This document shows, in pieces, positions 22,501-35,702 of a DNA stretch of 64,000 nt. The stretch lies in NCBI RefSeq assembly GCF_947507565.1, contig NC_089177.1, forward strand, positions 618,648 through 682,647. The letters run 5' to 3'. The translations under genes and the position numbers were made by a program. Source of the stretch: Oscarella lobularis (taxonomy: Eukaryota; Porifera; Homoscleromorpha; Homosclerophorida; Oscarellidae). The stretch's first letter is position 1, and every line of letters begins with the position of its first letter. Below the pieces are notes generated by a model, which was given only the letters and a program-made list of their open reading frames with translations, made no database searches and was not told where the DNA came from.

Positions 22501-25500
22501 CTTGCTAGGAAATCCAAGCAATTCACAGTCACCCACCGTCAACAGATTATCAGATAATTCTGTGGCGTGCACCCTCCCGTGCCAACGATCGCCCAATGAG
22601 ACATTGAGCTGCAGCTGATGAACAGACTTGATCCTGAGAAGAAAATCCTATACCTACTGTACTTCATAATTTTCATTGCTTACACTGCACGAACTAAAGT
22701 CCCTATGGGCAAATTCGGCTTTGACTTAGACATCGTCCTATCGTCAAGAAGAACGATAGAAAGACGCGTAACGTCCGTTTCTTCACTGCTATTAACAGGA
22801 CTAAGGCAAGAAGTCAAACGTGGCTTCCATCTACTCTCTAAAGGCGTTACCAGGCCACTTCGGCGCCCACGGTTTGACCGACGGCGTATTGCTTTCGCGC
22901 GGAAGCATTGAGATGCTAGCAAAAAAAAATAAGCCACCATACAAACATTTTGATACTGTCTTGTGCGTATACAAGTCGAGTTGGAGCAACGGCTAATAGG
23001 CGATTCATTCGCGGTAGAGAAACGACAAGATAGTCAGGGTTGACCAATTCGACGCGCACTTCAACGAACTCGCTAGCAGCCAATTCCTAAACGAGCTCCA
23101 ATAGAAGAATTATGAGCAGAGTATGTCGCTGTAACTGACCTGTTTGTACTGAACTTCTCTGCTCTCTACGAGGTCCTCTTTCAGGCTTACATAGACCAAA
23201 TTTTTCATCACGTCGTAGTCCAAAACTACTCCGACGACGCTTTCGCCACGTTTCATACCGTCTAGAACACGCACAGATACCGTTATGAGAAATATATAGC
23301 AAGAAAATCTGTACCGTTATAATGGCCAGGAGGGACAAATGTCTTGAAGGGATGGCCCCTCACTTTAAGAAAAAGTCCCAGATTAGATTTTTCACCTACC
23401 TTTGTACCAAAAAACGTCGTTCAATTCGCAATTTCATATTGTAAGCTTACTTTTCCCTCTATAACTGATCCGGCTGCCAATGATAGTAGAGACGAGACGA
23501 TGCCTAAATGCTATTTACTACCAAAGTTGAATCTTCTAGAAGGTAGTGTACTGACTTTTTTCTTGTTGTAAAAGGTGTTTGTTGATTACGCGTTTCTCGC
23601 TTAGAAATGACCGTAAAAGGTCAACACCGGACAAGAATTTCCGATTCAATTTTCCTTCTTGCAAGTCGGATAGGCGAAGGGAGAGCAGAAAACGACGTTT
23701 CACCTTGTCAACTTCGACCACCTGCACACAGGAAAGGAAAAATGCGTGAGAAAAGGTGACATAGGCTTGCGTTCGCAATTTGCCTTGCAATAGAACGATT
23801 GACCCAATCGGCAGACGTCATTCGATGACGTGACGAATTTGTCAGCCAAGTACTAGGAGTAGAGTGAACAGACTTTGAACTAACAACAATATAATTTTAC
23901 CTTGATAGGAGCAAGTCCAACTAAACCGCTGGAAAATCGAAGAAAGGCTCCATACGGCATAATTTGATGAATCCACCCTGGCATGACAGTGCCGACCTAG
24001 AAGTCATTGAGAAGACACCAAAAAAGATGTATTAGTTCAAACTGACTTCCAAATCATCGAAGTCAAGTTTTGCTTGATCAATGGCATTCTCTGTCAAGAG
24101 GCTCGGTTTCAAAGAAACAGTCTAAAACACGAAGTGCGTGAGCGACGAACTGTGAGAGCGTGGCCAGATTGCCTACTTTGAGGTAAGTTTGGTCTTGACA
24201 GATGATTATCCCATCGAGTCTCTGTTCCTTTCCGTCACTGAGAAACTTGGAGTAGGCGGTGAGAAGATGATGACAGTGATCCAAATGGTCCGACAGATGA
24301 TGCATAGGAATGAAAGCCGTCGTTTTGTGAGGCAAAATGTCGACAGTGAGTCCCTTGTCAGACACGCCGCTGGGACAAACTTGCACCAACTAGAACAACA
24401 CCAAAGAGATGTCAGAATAACGCTTCGTCTGTAACCCCGAGTCTGTAAAACGTCGAGTCATCAGATAGAAAGTGTCATTCACAACTTACTCAGAAGTCTA
24501 ACATGTGTATTTTATGTGTATTGCATCATATGACAAAACGTGATTATAACAGGCGACCCGCCCCTTACCGTGCCAATAGGAGTTTCGTCCAAAATTTCCT
24601 ACGCGAAATATGTCACACACTGTAGCAGAAAACAGCGCGACTACTGACCTTGCTGCTATCTGACGTTGACTTTGACAATTCCTAAGGAAATCAAAGATCT
24701 GATAGACTTTTTAGCCAAAGCGTTACAATTACTATATACGCAGTAGAAGGGAGAGCTTCTATCTCAAAAGGCATCGTGTAGGGGAAACTCGCGGCAGAGA
24801 ATGGTCACAGCGTTCTCTCACCCTTAGAGAAAATCGAAGTTTCCCGTGACTAGTCGATATGACTCGGCATTGAACGACTTGACCGACACGAAAACAGCTG
24901 ACAGGATCGTCGATGACGTGAAAGCTTGAGAAGAAAAAACGCGCAGAACGGTTCGAGTCGTCGTCGTCGAGAAGAAAGAAGAAAAATCACCTGAGTTCGG
25001 TTTTGTGTATGAGACCTTTGACGTCACCGTAAAAGGCAACAATGCAACCGTAATGTCTGACCGAGACAATCACTCCGTGGTAGAAAGCCCCTTCGAATGC
25101 GTCCTCCTTGTTGCAGAGAGGAGGTAGAGACGATTTCACGAGCGTCTTCTTGTGCGTGAGAAGAAGCTTGTGACATCTCGGTTTCACTTCCAAAACCTTT
25201 CCAAGACAAAAAAAAATGAAGCGACGCAAAACGACGACTCGACCTTGGTATTACGCACTCGACATTCGATTTTCTTTCCCTCTTTGAATTTTCGTTCGGG
25301 ATGCTTCAGATGGACATCGGCTAAGTGCATCGACGGAATGAGTCCTCGAATATGCTCGGAAATAGAGACTCGAACGCCGAACGACTCGACGGACAAAACG
25401 GTGCCCTGGTAAATATTTACCTAAATCTTCTTCACACGACTAATGCCGTCTCTTCTTACCGTTACTATTGACGCAATTTTGATATCATCATAGAGAATGA

Positions 25501-27390
25501 AAGGCAGTTCCAGTACTGATCTGTATCACAAGAGTGTTGGCGCATCTCACGCTCTATAGAAACTCCGTCTGACCTCTGCATTGATAGAGTGACTACGCCA
25601 TCCAAAGTATTGAAGCCAAGCACCCTGCTATCGTGCACGGTGCCCACTTTGTATTTTTTCCCTTGAATCTTGTCGATGTGACTGTCGGAAATTCTTCCTA
25701 TCTAAAGGCACGACAAAATGATGCAAAGGAAGCGTTGGGCTTATTAGAATATTGCCTTACATGAACGAATCCTCTTTGGTTAGAATCCACTTGAACGACT
25801 AGTCCGAGATGAGGATCGACTTTCTCGATTTTGGCTTTGAGGATGGCCCCAGTAGAAATTTCGCCAAAAGCGTGAGCTTCGTTTGCGCAGAGATTCTTCT
25901 GCAGTGACAATCCCATCATTTTCGTTGTGGTGTTCACATACAATATACGGCCTTTGATCTATAGAAATAGATGACAGTAAAAAAAGTGATTCTATTGCTT
26001 AGAGCACCTTTTGATTTGCGTGATATTCATCTGCATTGATACACTGATCACGCAAATGAAGATAGCCAACTGAGCCAGTAAATCCGTCAAGAAATTCAAC
26101 AAGCAAACCGTCAGGAGATACCTAAAATCCATTACTAATAAAAAATAAAATTTATACAATAAATGTTTGCTCACTTGAGTTACAGTTCCTTTTACCAGCA
26201 TTCCAGCTGTGACCATTTCAAAAGAAACCATACCATCGATGTGCTAAACAATACACTTATTGCGTGCGTGCACTAATAGATACTCATAGTGTCACCCACT
26301 GTTATTTTGTTCAGCTCTTTTGAGCTGATTGTAACTGGGACAGTCTTCAGTTCAGAAGCCTTGTAAGGTAAAATAACGCAATTGATAATTTGTCCTACAC
26401 AGAGAGATTTGCCTGTAGACAGAGACAAGCATCAACACACAGTAGCCCCAAATCAGAAAGCGCTCACTCTGATTAAACCGCTCTACGTACTCCGATGCAC
26501 AGGCTGTAGATAGAAACCCGTTTCTCTCTGACGTCCCAAAGGAGACAATATAGCCGTGATCTTCAACGCTCTCAACACATCCAGACAAAACCTTCAAAGA
26601 ATCAATTTCTCCCCTTTCCCTCTGTATATCTCCCCCTCCAACATACGAGACCAGGTCGAAGCAAAGACACCTTGCCAATGAGCCGTCGATTGACGTGCAC
26701 AGGATCGAGTGTAAGACGAATTCGATGGTGACTCGACGGCGATAATTTCAACTCGAGAACGCAACATCGAACGAGGAGACCCACGCGTAGAATGTCAGCG
26801 AGAGACAAAACATCACCCTAAAACGTCAATAATTAAAAAATTAATTAATTAATTAATTAAAACAGTGAAACCTCTTCGTCTTCGTCTTCTTCGTCTTCGT
26901 CTTCGTTTTCTTCTCGCGACGATTTGTCTTTGAGTTTGCTCGTGAACGGCTGAGAAATGTCCGTGGCGTGAACGAAACCGCTCAGACCGTGCGGCAAACT
27001 GATCGTCGCGTCGTACTCTCGGACCTCTTTCACGGCACCGAGTAAGATCATTCCCTTGCTAAGTTTCTGCAGGCGCGAACACCGTGCGAATAATCGCGAG
27101 GATAAAAAGCGATGCTTCGAACTTTGAACGAAAGGGTCTCTAGACTTCGTTTCGGCTGCTTCGCTGCGGCGCGACTATCGTCGTCGTCGTTGCTTTGGGA
27201 AAGCGTTCGCTTTTTTGGTTTCTTCCTTTTTGGTGTCTGAGCGCACATGTCAAGCGCGAAAAGGGACTCGGCCTCGAGTTTTGCCTCTTACCTGAGCGGC
27301 TACGTCTCGTTCTGCCTCGAGAGTGGCCGAACGAATCTCTAGCGGTGTAAGAACTCCAGCGCCGCCACGAGGAAAAGCTTTCGCGGACAT
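19528..27390 (-). CDS. PDCD11: rRNA biogenesis protein RRP5 / PDCD11
   Basis: This large nucleolar scaffold is needed for pre-rRNA cleavage in both 40S and 60S pathways (small-subunit processome and early pre-60S). The start at 27390 gives MSAKAFPRGGAGVLTP, with the FPRGG motif shared with the human N-terminus. A basic, nuclear-signal-rich stretch (TPKRKKPKKRTLS) follows. A long series of S1 RNA-binding domains comes next; clear examples are GAVKEVREYDATISLPHG, EHIRGLIPSMHLADVHLKHPE, VRHYGCIVAFYGDVKGLIHK and FIPMHHLSDHLDH. An acidic linker (about 20910-21000) separates these from the C-terminal HAT/TPR helices (TPQSADDFDRRLASNPSSSV, ARAVAQRALKMIPF, LMNLENLYGTEETLL), which are the most conserved part. 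The stop is at 19528. The domain order matches the 1.8-1.9 thousand-residue animal protein. Confidence 0.95.
26834..26861. repeat. TTAA/TAAT simple repeat in an RRP5 intron
   Basis: Tandem TTAATTAA units lie in a short intron of the RRP5 gene. The same motif recurs in introns elsewhere in the window, for example at 13955-13970. Confidence 0.85.
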
Positions 27391-27618
27391 TGTGGAAGGA
27401 TCGAGTGCGCTAGCCTTGGGGGAGCGCGTTCGCGCACGTCAAGCCACGCGGCCACAAAATTTTCTTCTCTACTGTTAATTTTAAGTACAACCTCACAGAA
27501 ACGCGCATTACTGTAATAATTATCAACTCTTCAAACCTGTACAAGACTACGTCGCAAGAAAAACGCTCTCTCTCTAACTTCCTCAAACACCACACCAAAC
27601 GCAAAACCACTCCCCCAA

Positions 27619-29438
27619 TCAGAGTTTCCTCTTGGATCTATCTTTCAAACTCTGTTCCTGCAGCCGCGACGACTTAGCAGTCGCCGTCACGGTCACGTCC
27701 TCAGAACGCATCATCGAACCGTGAACAGCGGCATCAGTTCGTACAGCGGTATCCCCACCAGTGGCAGCAGCGGCGGCGGCGGCGCCTCCAGTCTCCAGCC
27801 CCCCTCCCACGTCGGCTGGCTTCCTCACAGATCCAGGCAGCACGCCTCCTCGCGGCCTATCTCTTGTCGTCGCCGCCGCCGCTGCAGCGTCTCCTTTCTT
27901 CTCGCCGCCCGCTCCCGAAGCGGCGACTTGAGCCGCTTTCTGCTTGAGCAGCGTCCAATCGAACGTGTAGTCGTACGTGTGATTGAGCGTGCGGAATAGA
28001 ATGCGGAACAGTTGGCGGAGGTACATGTAGTCGGGAGCCTCCTCGAATCGGAGGCCTCTGCAGTAGTTTAGATACATGGAAAACTCGGCGGGAAATCCCT
28101 GTATAGGATTTCGTATGCACTATGCTAATCTACCCCGTGCGTCGTCAACGTATCTAACCTTGCATAGGACTTCGACTGGAGTCGACATTTTCTTCTCGCT
28201 GATCTTTTCATACTTTTGACGCTTCGTAGCAGCCTAAAAAAAGGAATCGTTGAGGAGAATAAGCTAGAGGGGGAGCACGCCTGTCTTGCCTTGAGTCCCT
28301 GCCACGGGAGATTGGAACGATTGAAGTACATGAGGACGTAGCCCAAAGACTCCATATCGTCGCGACGCCTAAGAAATCAATATAAGATTTTTTTTAAAAA
28401 CTAATCTCCTCGATTTCTTCATACGACTGCTCGATTCCGAGGTGAGCATTGATGCTGGCATATCGGGCTGTGCCCGTGAGATTCTTGTCTTCTCTGTAGG
28501 GTATGTGAGCGCGTGTTCGACTATCGCGATATTTCTTGGCAAGACCAAAGTCAATGATGTACAACTAAGGCGACAACAATCAAGGAAATGTTCTATAGAA
28601 ATAATTTAAAACGTACCTTATTGCTGTTTCTGCCGATTCCCATTAGGAAATTGTCCGGCTTAATATCTCTGTGTATAAAATTTTTCCCGTGAACGTATTC
28701 GACTCGGCTCACCATCTAATAAAAAATTTTAATTAGATAATGCTGCCCACTGAAAAGACTAATAATAAAAAATTGGCGTTTCTAATTGCCTAGGTTTGTG
28801 TTTTGTTTAGAAAGCTCATTGTTGCCTCTCAAAACATTCTCAATCTCTATGCGTCTACATAAAAACTACGATAAAAAGCCTCCTACATCTTCGCGCATCT
28901 CCTTTACTAGCGAACGACGCTCTAGTTCCGCTGTACCCCCGCGTGGGACCCCAGCGCACTGACGTCACCGCGTACCTGATCGGCAAGCATGAGCACGGTC
29001 TTCATGGTAAAACGACGCGAACAGAAGTTGAAAAGATCCTCGAGACTGGGCCCGAGCAGGTCCATGACGAGAATATTGAAATCCTTATCTTGCCCGTACC
29101 ACCTGCCAGAAAAAATAAACATGACGACGAAATCGAACCCTAGTTGGCGCCCTCTTCGACCTGATCGACGGTATTCCCGGCCCGCCGTGAAGAATCTTGT
29201 ACAATTTCGACTCGTAGAGAAGCTGCGGGTGACGCGCGCGCTGCGATTCCATTTTAACGGCGATTTCCTGTTCGAAAGGACGCGTGTTCGCGCGACGTGG
29301 GAACCCGTTCGTGCGTTATCTTACCTCTCCGTTGCTCACGTTGACGGCGAGATAGATGTCGCCGAAGCTGCCACTCCCTATTTTGCGAACGAGTCGGTAT
29401 TTGCCCCCCACTTGGTATTCGGCCTTTCCCGAAGCCAT
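27619..29438 (-). CDS. CSNK1A1: Casein kinase 1 alpha
   Basis: This is a Ser/Thr kinase of the CK1 alpha type, acting in the Wnt destruction complex, Hedgehog signalling and the cell cycle. It begins [17 protein letters not shown] at the ATG at 29438. Visible in order are the glycine loop [42 protein letters not shown], the catalytic loop [52 protein letters not shown] and [17 protein letters not shown]. Near-identity to human CK1 alpha ends at LLKQKAAQ. The tail after that is longer than usual and rich in Ala, Gly and Thr, ending [16 protein letters not shown]. One intron (about 28717-28975) is long for this locus. The gene lies 228 bp downstream of the RRP5 start, on the same strand. Confidence 0.97.
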
Positions 29439-29657
29439 CGATCGGTTCGTTTTTCGTTACAAATGAAAACGCGCGAGTTTGGCGGATGCGAGGAGGGTTC
29501 TTGCGGTTCGTTCGCGTCTTTCGATCTCTTCGCAGGTAACGATGCGCGTTACTAGGAATGCAGGGATTTTGCGCACGTGGCCTCGCGTCGACGATGTCCC
29601 GTAGAGCATATACAATCAATGAAGGTTAATTATAAGAAACGTGTATACCTACCTGTC

Positions 29658-32172
29658 TCAGTTTCCCCCAATAAATTTTGCCATTGGATCTTCCGCACGA
29701 TGTCTCTTTATATAGTACGCTTCCATTTCTTCCTCTGTCATCTCTTTTGACGCCGTTTCCAGTTGATTGTACGGCCTCTTTCTTTCGTCTATCGTCATCA
29801 TTTCATTCACGCCACGTATCCGCCTCTCTTCCGCTTCCAAAGCCTAAACAAAGCGCTCTTAGCGAAATTTTCTAAGTTTTACCCATTTCGTTGTTGACTT
29901 TTTTGAGTTTATTGTCTTTCTTTTTCTTCTCGTCCTCGGTTGTCTTATCCCTTTTCTTTTCCTTCTTCTTTTTCTTTGCCTGATGTTGCTGCAAATAGAA
30001 AATATAGCGCATAGAAGAAGCACTGTCGCCACTTAGCCTGCCTCCAACAACGACGATTGAGTTTTATCTTGCTCCTCATCCGGATGAAACGGATTTACCA
30101 AAAGATCAGCCACCGGAATCTAAAAATAAAACGATTAGAGCTGACGTAGCGAGACGTTCTTTTCTTACAGAAGTTGTGCCATCTTTTCCCACGCAATACG
30201 AATTCTTAACGAATGAATGACAGCAAGCAAACCCCCATTTCATCTCATTTAGATCGAAGTATGAACCCCATATTTCCTAATTGCACATCGCATCTTTTTA
30301 TCTCCCTATAGTTCCAATGCAGCGCTTACAGTGTGATTATTGATGTAAACATCCTCGTCGTATTTCGTTTTCGTAACAGCTTTCTCCTGTCCTCGAATCA
30401 CGTCTCCCAATTGGGAATACTCTATGTAGTTCTCCTAGAGAGAAAGTTTGAAACGGACTCCATCTATATTATTATCTATGTGTTTTGTACAGATTGCGCA
30501 AGAAGCAATTCCTTGGGCGGAACGTCCAAATGTTCCTCGCCACCATACTATAGCATACAAGAGATTTTTAACATCCTTTCCTTTTCTATTTTAATTGTAC
30601 TTTAGCAAGTATGCTCTCCTGAAGATCCTTCTTGAAGTCATCCTTTTTGTCTGCATAAGACTGATGCAGCAGCTGAAGTTTAGTGGGCTCGGCTTGAAGG
30701 TGAACATTCGAGCCTTTATTAGTGGCTTCCCACGCAAAAACTACAACGGAGACAGCTGAAACTGAATCCGGAATTGATTATTTATCTACTACCCCACCTT
30801 GAGCTTGAGCCATTTTTACCGTGTCTCCTGTATGTCTAACAAAATTATCCCCGGCGTACTTTAACCTTCATGGTCTATGTATTAGATTATTTATCAGGAG
30901 AACTAAACCGTCGTTACTGATTGGGATCGGGGACTCTTCCTTCAAACGGATTTTCTCGCATCGATCGGGTCTTGGGATCATAGTGAGGCGCATTCGGAGC
31001 GAGATTGTACAAGTACTAAGAAACTCACTCATAGCAGCATAACGTGAGTCAATAACACAATCTTTACTTTGGCTGTATCTTCTCGAATTCTCAGATTTCT
31101 GACTGTCATTCGTCTAGTAGAATAAACATTGAATATCCCCCGACTTTACGTTATTCGATTTGAGATACTGTTTGGTATCAAATTTTGTGCCTGGCATGTC
31201 TATTTCATTCACATATTTATCCTCATCCTCGTCGCTTCCAGAATCGCTCTCTTCCCCGTCCTTAGTGACGTCGTCCGTCTTATCGGCAATCTTTGAGTCA
31301 GAAAACTCGGCGTTCAGTTTCTTCACTTTGATATGCTTTTTCGCCTGGAAGAATTCAATTAGAAGGAGAGCAAAAACGTCCATCAAAGTCCTACCTCTTC
31401 CATTTTCACGTACTCCTCCACAATTTTTTGATGCTCTTGAGGATCATAACCATTCCATCTAAGGTCAAAGTCTTCACAAATCAATTTCGTCCAATTATGA
31501 TTCACGTCACCTGTCTCGTTTGCCGTCAAAACTCAGTTCAATGTCCGGTTGAAGAACCTCGTCTTCCATGATATCTTTTCCGGTAAATCTTGCTCCCAAT
31601 TTTCGAGGCCGCTAATAAAAAAATTGGGAGCGCTTACTAATAAATAATTTTATCCCTGCCACCTCCATGCAGTCTTTTTTCTTGTGCGTCATCGCACCGC
31701 AATTCTCGCATGCCCCCTTTCGAAATTTCGTCGCAGCGGGTCCCTTACATTCAACACAGTCCAATTTCAAATTTCAAAAAGTCTAAATTCATTCTTACAG
31801 CTTTTTGTCCGCGATAGAACCATTCGCCAATTTTTGCAAGCGACTGCTCCTTCTCCTGAGGTCGCTGATGTTTCAACGATGGTCTGTTGATATAAACATC
31901 ACTTTTTCTCTCGAAAAACAATGTCTACGATCTTACCGTCCCGAGTTGACGTACCACGGCGCCTCGCGAATGTACTGAGGTATGTGAGGATTGATATCCC
32001 TTTTTCGCGAAGGAGAAAGTTAGACTTTTATCCGGGGATTCTTGCCGTATCCCTACTTTCCTTCTTCGTCGACTTCTGCCGGCGCTGTTCCCGCCTTGCG
32101 CGCCTCTTCGAGTTCTTTCGCCTTCTTCCAGTCGCCTCGAGACAGTTTCGCGACCGGATTCGACGTAGCCAT
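29658..32172 (-). CDS. SLU7: Pre-mRNA-splicing factor SLU7
   Basis: SLU7 is a second-step splicing factor that helps choose the 3' splice site. The start ATG at 32172 gives [20 protein letters not shown] and then [11 protein letters not shown]-like [12 protein letters not shown]. The CCHC zinc knuckle [14 protein letters not shown] (about 31665-31730) is intact. Next comes [13 protein letters not shown]-type sequence, followed by an acidic patch with [20 protein letters not shown]. The C-terminus matches the family closely: [20 protein letters not shown] and [20 protein letters not shown], ending KFIGGN at 29658. It is divergent from URM1 across just 61 bp. Confidence 0.96.
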
Positions 32173-32233
32173 AGCGAAAAACGCTTGAAGAAACTTCTCC
32201 GGGATTTCAAAGGCCCGGACGTGAATTCTATTC
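32173..32233. promoter_or_regulatory. 61-bp bidirectional promoter, SLU7 / URM1
   Basis: Two divergent start codons are 61 bp apart, so the transcription starts and both 5' leaders must overlap or be extremely short. Confidence 0.5.
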
Positions 32234-32583
32234 ATGAGCGAACGAACCATTATCGTCGAATTCAGGTTGATTTACGAGAGTGCCTGCGACAAATTTTGAC
32301 GCTATTCTGCAGCGGCGGCGCCGAACTCCTATTTGGCAAAGTAAAAAGCCACGAAATCCGCCTTCCTGCTCGCGAAACGCCGTGGAACGTCGGCGCTTTG
32401 CTCGTCTGGCTACGCGATAATCTCCTTCAGGAACGACCCGAACTGTTCGTCCAAGAGGACACCGTTCGGCCCGGCATTCTCGTTCTCATCAACGACACCG
32501 ATTGGGAATTGCTAGGACAGACGAAATACGAAATCAATAACGACGACAAAATCGTTTTTATATCGACACTGCACGGTGGCTAA
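32234..32583 (+). CDS. URM1: Ubiquitin-related modifier 1 (URM1), 100 aa
   Basis: Urm1 is a ubiquitin-fold sulfur carrier that thiolates the wobble uridine of certain tRNAs and can be conjugated to proteins. Exon 1 (32234-32265, [10 protein letters not shown]) joins across a 47-nt intron to exon 2 (32313-32583). The protein has [14 protein letters not shown], then [36 protein letters not shown] and FISTLHGG with the essential C-terminal Gly-Gly. At 100 residues it matches the usual 99-101. It converges on the myosin light chain gene, 84 bp away. Confidence 0.97.
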
Positions 32584-32667
32584 TACTAAATTCACACGTA
32601 CGCATATCTTAGCTAACCGAACAAAAAAAAAGTGGGTTTCCTTTTGGGCCCTCCCCCCCTCTCTCTC

Positions 32668-33508
32668 TCATTCGTCTTTGGTGCCGTGTTTGAGAACTCG
32701 AGTGAATGCGTTGTAGTCGAAACGGCCTTGAGCGTCTACGGGCGCCTCGCGAAACATCTCGTCCACTTCGTCTTCGGTGAATCGGTCGCCCATGGAAACC
32801 AAAAGATCGCGAAGCCTTGACACCAAAAAAAAAAAATTCAATATGTGAACGTATACTACTAATGTGCAGCAGTTACCTGTCTTCCTGTATATATCCCGTT
32901 CCGTCTTCGTCGAAGCAAGCGAAGGCATTTCTAATCACGTCTTCTGGATCCGTTCCTATCATATAAAAGTATTTTTCTAAGGCACGCCTACTCAACTGCT
33001 TTGCATACCATTCAATTTTTCACCGAATATCGTCAGAAACATGGTGAAATTCAACGGTCCCGAACTCTCCGACATCATGTTGTCGTAGAACGAGTCGCTG
33101 TAGTCGCGTCCTTGGGGAGGAGAAATATTTCGAATGCCGGAACTGATCGCGTTACGCGGCGACGGACTTACCCAGCGATGCCATCATGTCTTTCAGGTCT
33201 TCTTTGTCGATAAAGCCGTCGCGATTTTGATCGATCATGTTGAATGCCTGCGATTGTGAAGGAGAAGCCCGGAAGGGCCCCCGATAAGGAAACGTGCTTT
33301 TTTCTCTTCGAGTCGATCTCGCGGGCGGCCTACCTCTTTGAATTCCTGTATCTGAGACTGGTCGAACATGGCGAAGACGTTCGACGTGGCGCGTTGCGCC
33401 CTTTTCTTCGGATTCTTCTTTCCAGCTTTGCGAGCCGCCTACGACGAAGAAAACGGACGTGGCGGCGCAATATAAACACGCGCTTGCGACGAAGCACGGC
33501 CTCACCAT
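32668..33508 (-). CDS. Non-muscle/smooth-type myosin regulatory light chain
   Basis: This EF-hand light chain binds myosin II heavy chains; its phosphorylation controls contractility. The first coding exon appears to contain only the ATG (33506-33508). The next exon starts [15 protein letters not shown] and carries the MLCK phosphorylation site [12 protein letters not shown] (adjacent Thr and Ser conserved). EF-hand 1 is intact ([12 protein letters not shown]). Later exons give [22 protein letters not shown]-type sequence, DEDGTGYI and [20 protein letters not shown], ending LKHGTKDE. The length of about 170 residues is normal for MYL9/MYL12-like proteins. Confidence 0.95.
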
Positions 33509-33644
33509 CACGAAAATCCACCTATGTAGCGCGAAACGCGAAACAGAACAAAGGAAGCTCGATGACGTCAGAGCTGATATCAACTTCATTTTTGCACACC
33601 GTGATATTGATTAATTCCCTACAACGTAAAACAAAAAAAGCGGC

Positions 33645-35702
33645 TCAGCTGAAAGTTTTCCTGTGAATAGCTTTAACGCCTTCTTCGTCGTATTCGCGCT
33701 TGGAGATCCACATTTTCTTAAAAGTATCCAGAGAAGCCAATATTGACCCGCTAGAAAAAATATTTAAAAATTCATGCAGAAGAACGCATTCCTTTACCCA
33801 ATCCACGTAGAATATAATCTCTCTGGAGGGGCTGAGATCTGCAAACACACTCTTCCAGCTATCACGTGAACGGTTATATTCTAATACCCTAATCTTGATA
33901 TCCTTGGGAGCGTCACGTTTGACTTCACTCAGCAAACGATCCCCAAATCCTACGCAAATTTCCAGTTTATACTTACATGTCGCAGTTGTTGACTCTCACC
34001 TTTGAACAAAGTTGATCCTCCAGCGAGAACGATATTGGAATACAATAACTTTCGAAGGTCCAAATCCGCTTTTTGGATGGAATAGCCCAAGACCTATATA
34101 CGTGTATGCATGACTTAAAAAGCGTCGGCCTTCTTCTGACTCTACAGAACCTTGTGTAATCCCTCTGCCTCTTCGCCAATGAGATCAGGACAGAACAGGA
34201 CTTCCGGTGCGCGAAAACGGGAAAGGCCAACCTAAGAAGAAAATTGATTTTTAGTACCCAACTCTCAGTTAATTCCTACCGTTATTTCTGATCCATCAGG
34301 AAGCTGATACTTCATTTTCTCGAGATCTGCCGACTGCTGCGTTTCTTCCTTAGTCGGATTCAAAGCGAGATAGCAGAGTTTCTAAAAAAAAACACAATTC
34401 GACACCACGCAGAGCTTTTAATTCTAAGCACCTCTTTGATCGTCTTCACCACTTCAAATTCCGACGACGTCTTGAAATTGTATCCTTCCTTTCTGAGTAG
34501 CAATCGCAAATAGTTTGTGACATCTCTAGATCAAGAAGTCCTCCTCTTCGACTACGGAATCTAATAATGCTATTGATGTTTTGCCTTCCAGCGACGTCCA
34601 TGCGTTGAATGGCGTGCGGCATGGCAAATCCTTCGTACATTGGAACGGCATGAGTCACGCCGTCGCCGGAGTCCAATACAACGCCCGTTGTTCGACCGGC
34701 TGCATATCTTTGTGTAAAAGAAAGAGGGGTATACTAATATTTAGAGACACGATGTGCAACGACTGCCTTACAAGCTCAGAACTGCTTGAATTGAAATGTA
34801 GAGCGCAGGAACATTGAAGGACTCAAAGAAGACCTAAACAATGTAGGTGATGATGTTCTCATGGAGAATGATGCAAATGTACTACTGAGTCACCTCAGCT
34901 GCTTTTTCTCGGTTTGGCCTGGGATTTAGCGGCGCTTCAGTCAATAAAATAGGATGCTATTAGAAAGAGAGAGAGTGCATTTCCTTTTTTGTGGGAGGAT
35001 TCTTCTCAAATTACCTCTCCTTCAGAATTGACGAGATTGAGCTGATCTTTGGAGAAAACGTGATGCCAAATCTGTTCCATGTCGGCCCAATCATTAATAA
35101 TCCCGTGCTAAAGTAAACACCTCTAATTAATTAAACAAAAAACGAAGTTCAGTCAAAAACCTCCATCGGATAATTCAATTTCAGGAGCCCGCGATGTTCC
35201 TATAGAAATCAAGCGACTAATTCAATTACCTAGCTGTCTTAGTAACGTGCAAATTTAATTTATTCCAATTAACAATTCAAACGTACTCCAGACGTCAATC
35301 ATACCTCGGCTTTATGTCCAACGAACAGAGTTTCGTCAATACCGCCAGCCATGACCTTCATGTGCTTCGGTCGACCCACCCTGCAAAAAAATCGACGTTA
35401 TTCGATCGATTGATCGATTGATTTAGTGCCAGTCGTGCGTACATTGCGGGAAAGCGGCATTTCGGTGACTGGTCGCCGGCGAAACCGGCTTTGATCACGC
35501 CCGAGCCCTGCGTAAGATTTATTTACGTTCGAGTGAGTAGGAGAGATTGAGAAATGGCGTCGATTGTTTTCGATTCGCTCGCATTTTTGGCGAGCGGCGC
35601 GAAACGAGCGAAAGCGCATCGCGCAGCGCGCGGAGAGGTCTCTTTCGCACTTACGTTGTCTATGACAATAGGCTGGTTCATCATCACGTCTAGATCGGCC
35701 AT
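33645..35702 (-). CDS. ACTR1: Actin-related protein 1 (centractin), dynactin subunit
   Basis: ARP1 forms the short filament of dynactin that links dynein to cargo. It starts [16 protein letters not shown] at 35702. It then has [84 protein letters not shown] and [20 protein letters not shown] 49-nt intron inside the last open frame joins KIRI to [14 protein letters not shown], restoring the family sequence. The C-terminus is [10 protein letters not shown]. The ARP1-specific insertions and APKD-x-KIR motif separate it from actin and ARP2. Exons are small with introns near 50 nt. Confidence 0.95.
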
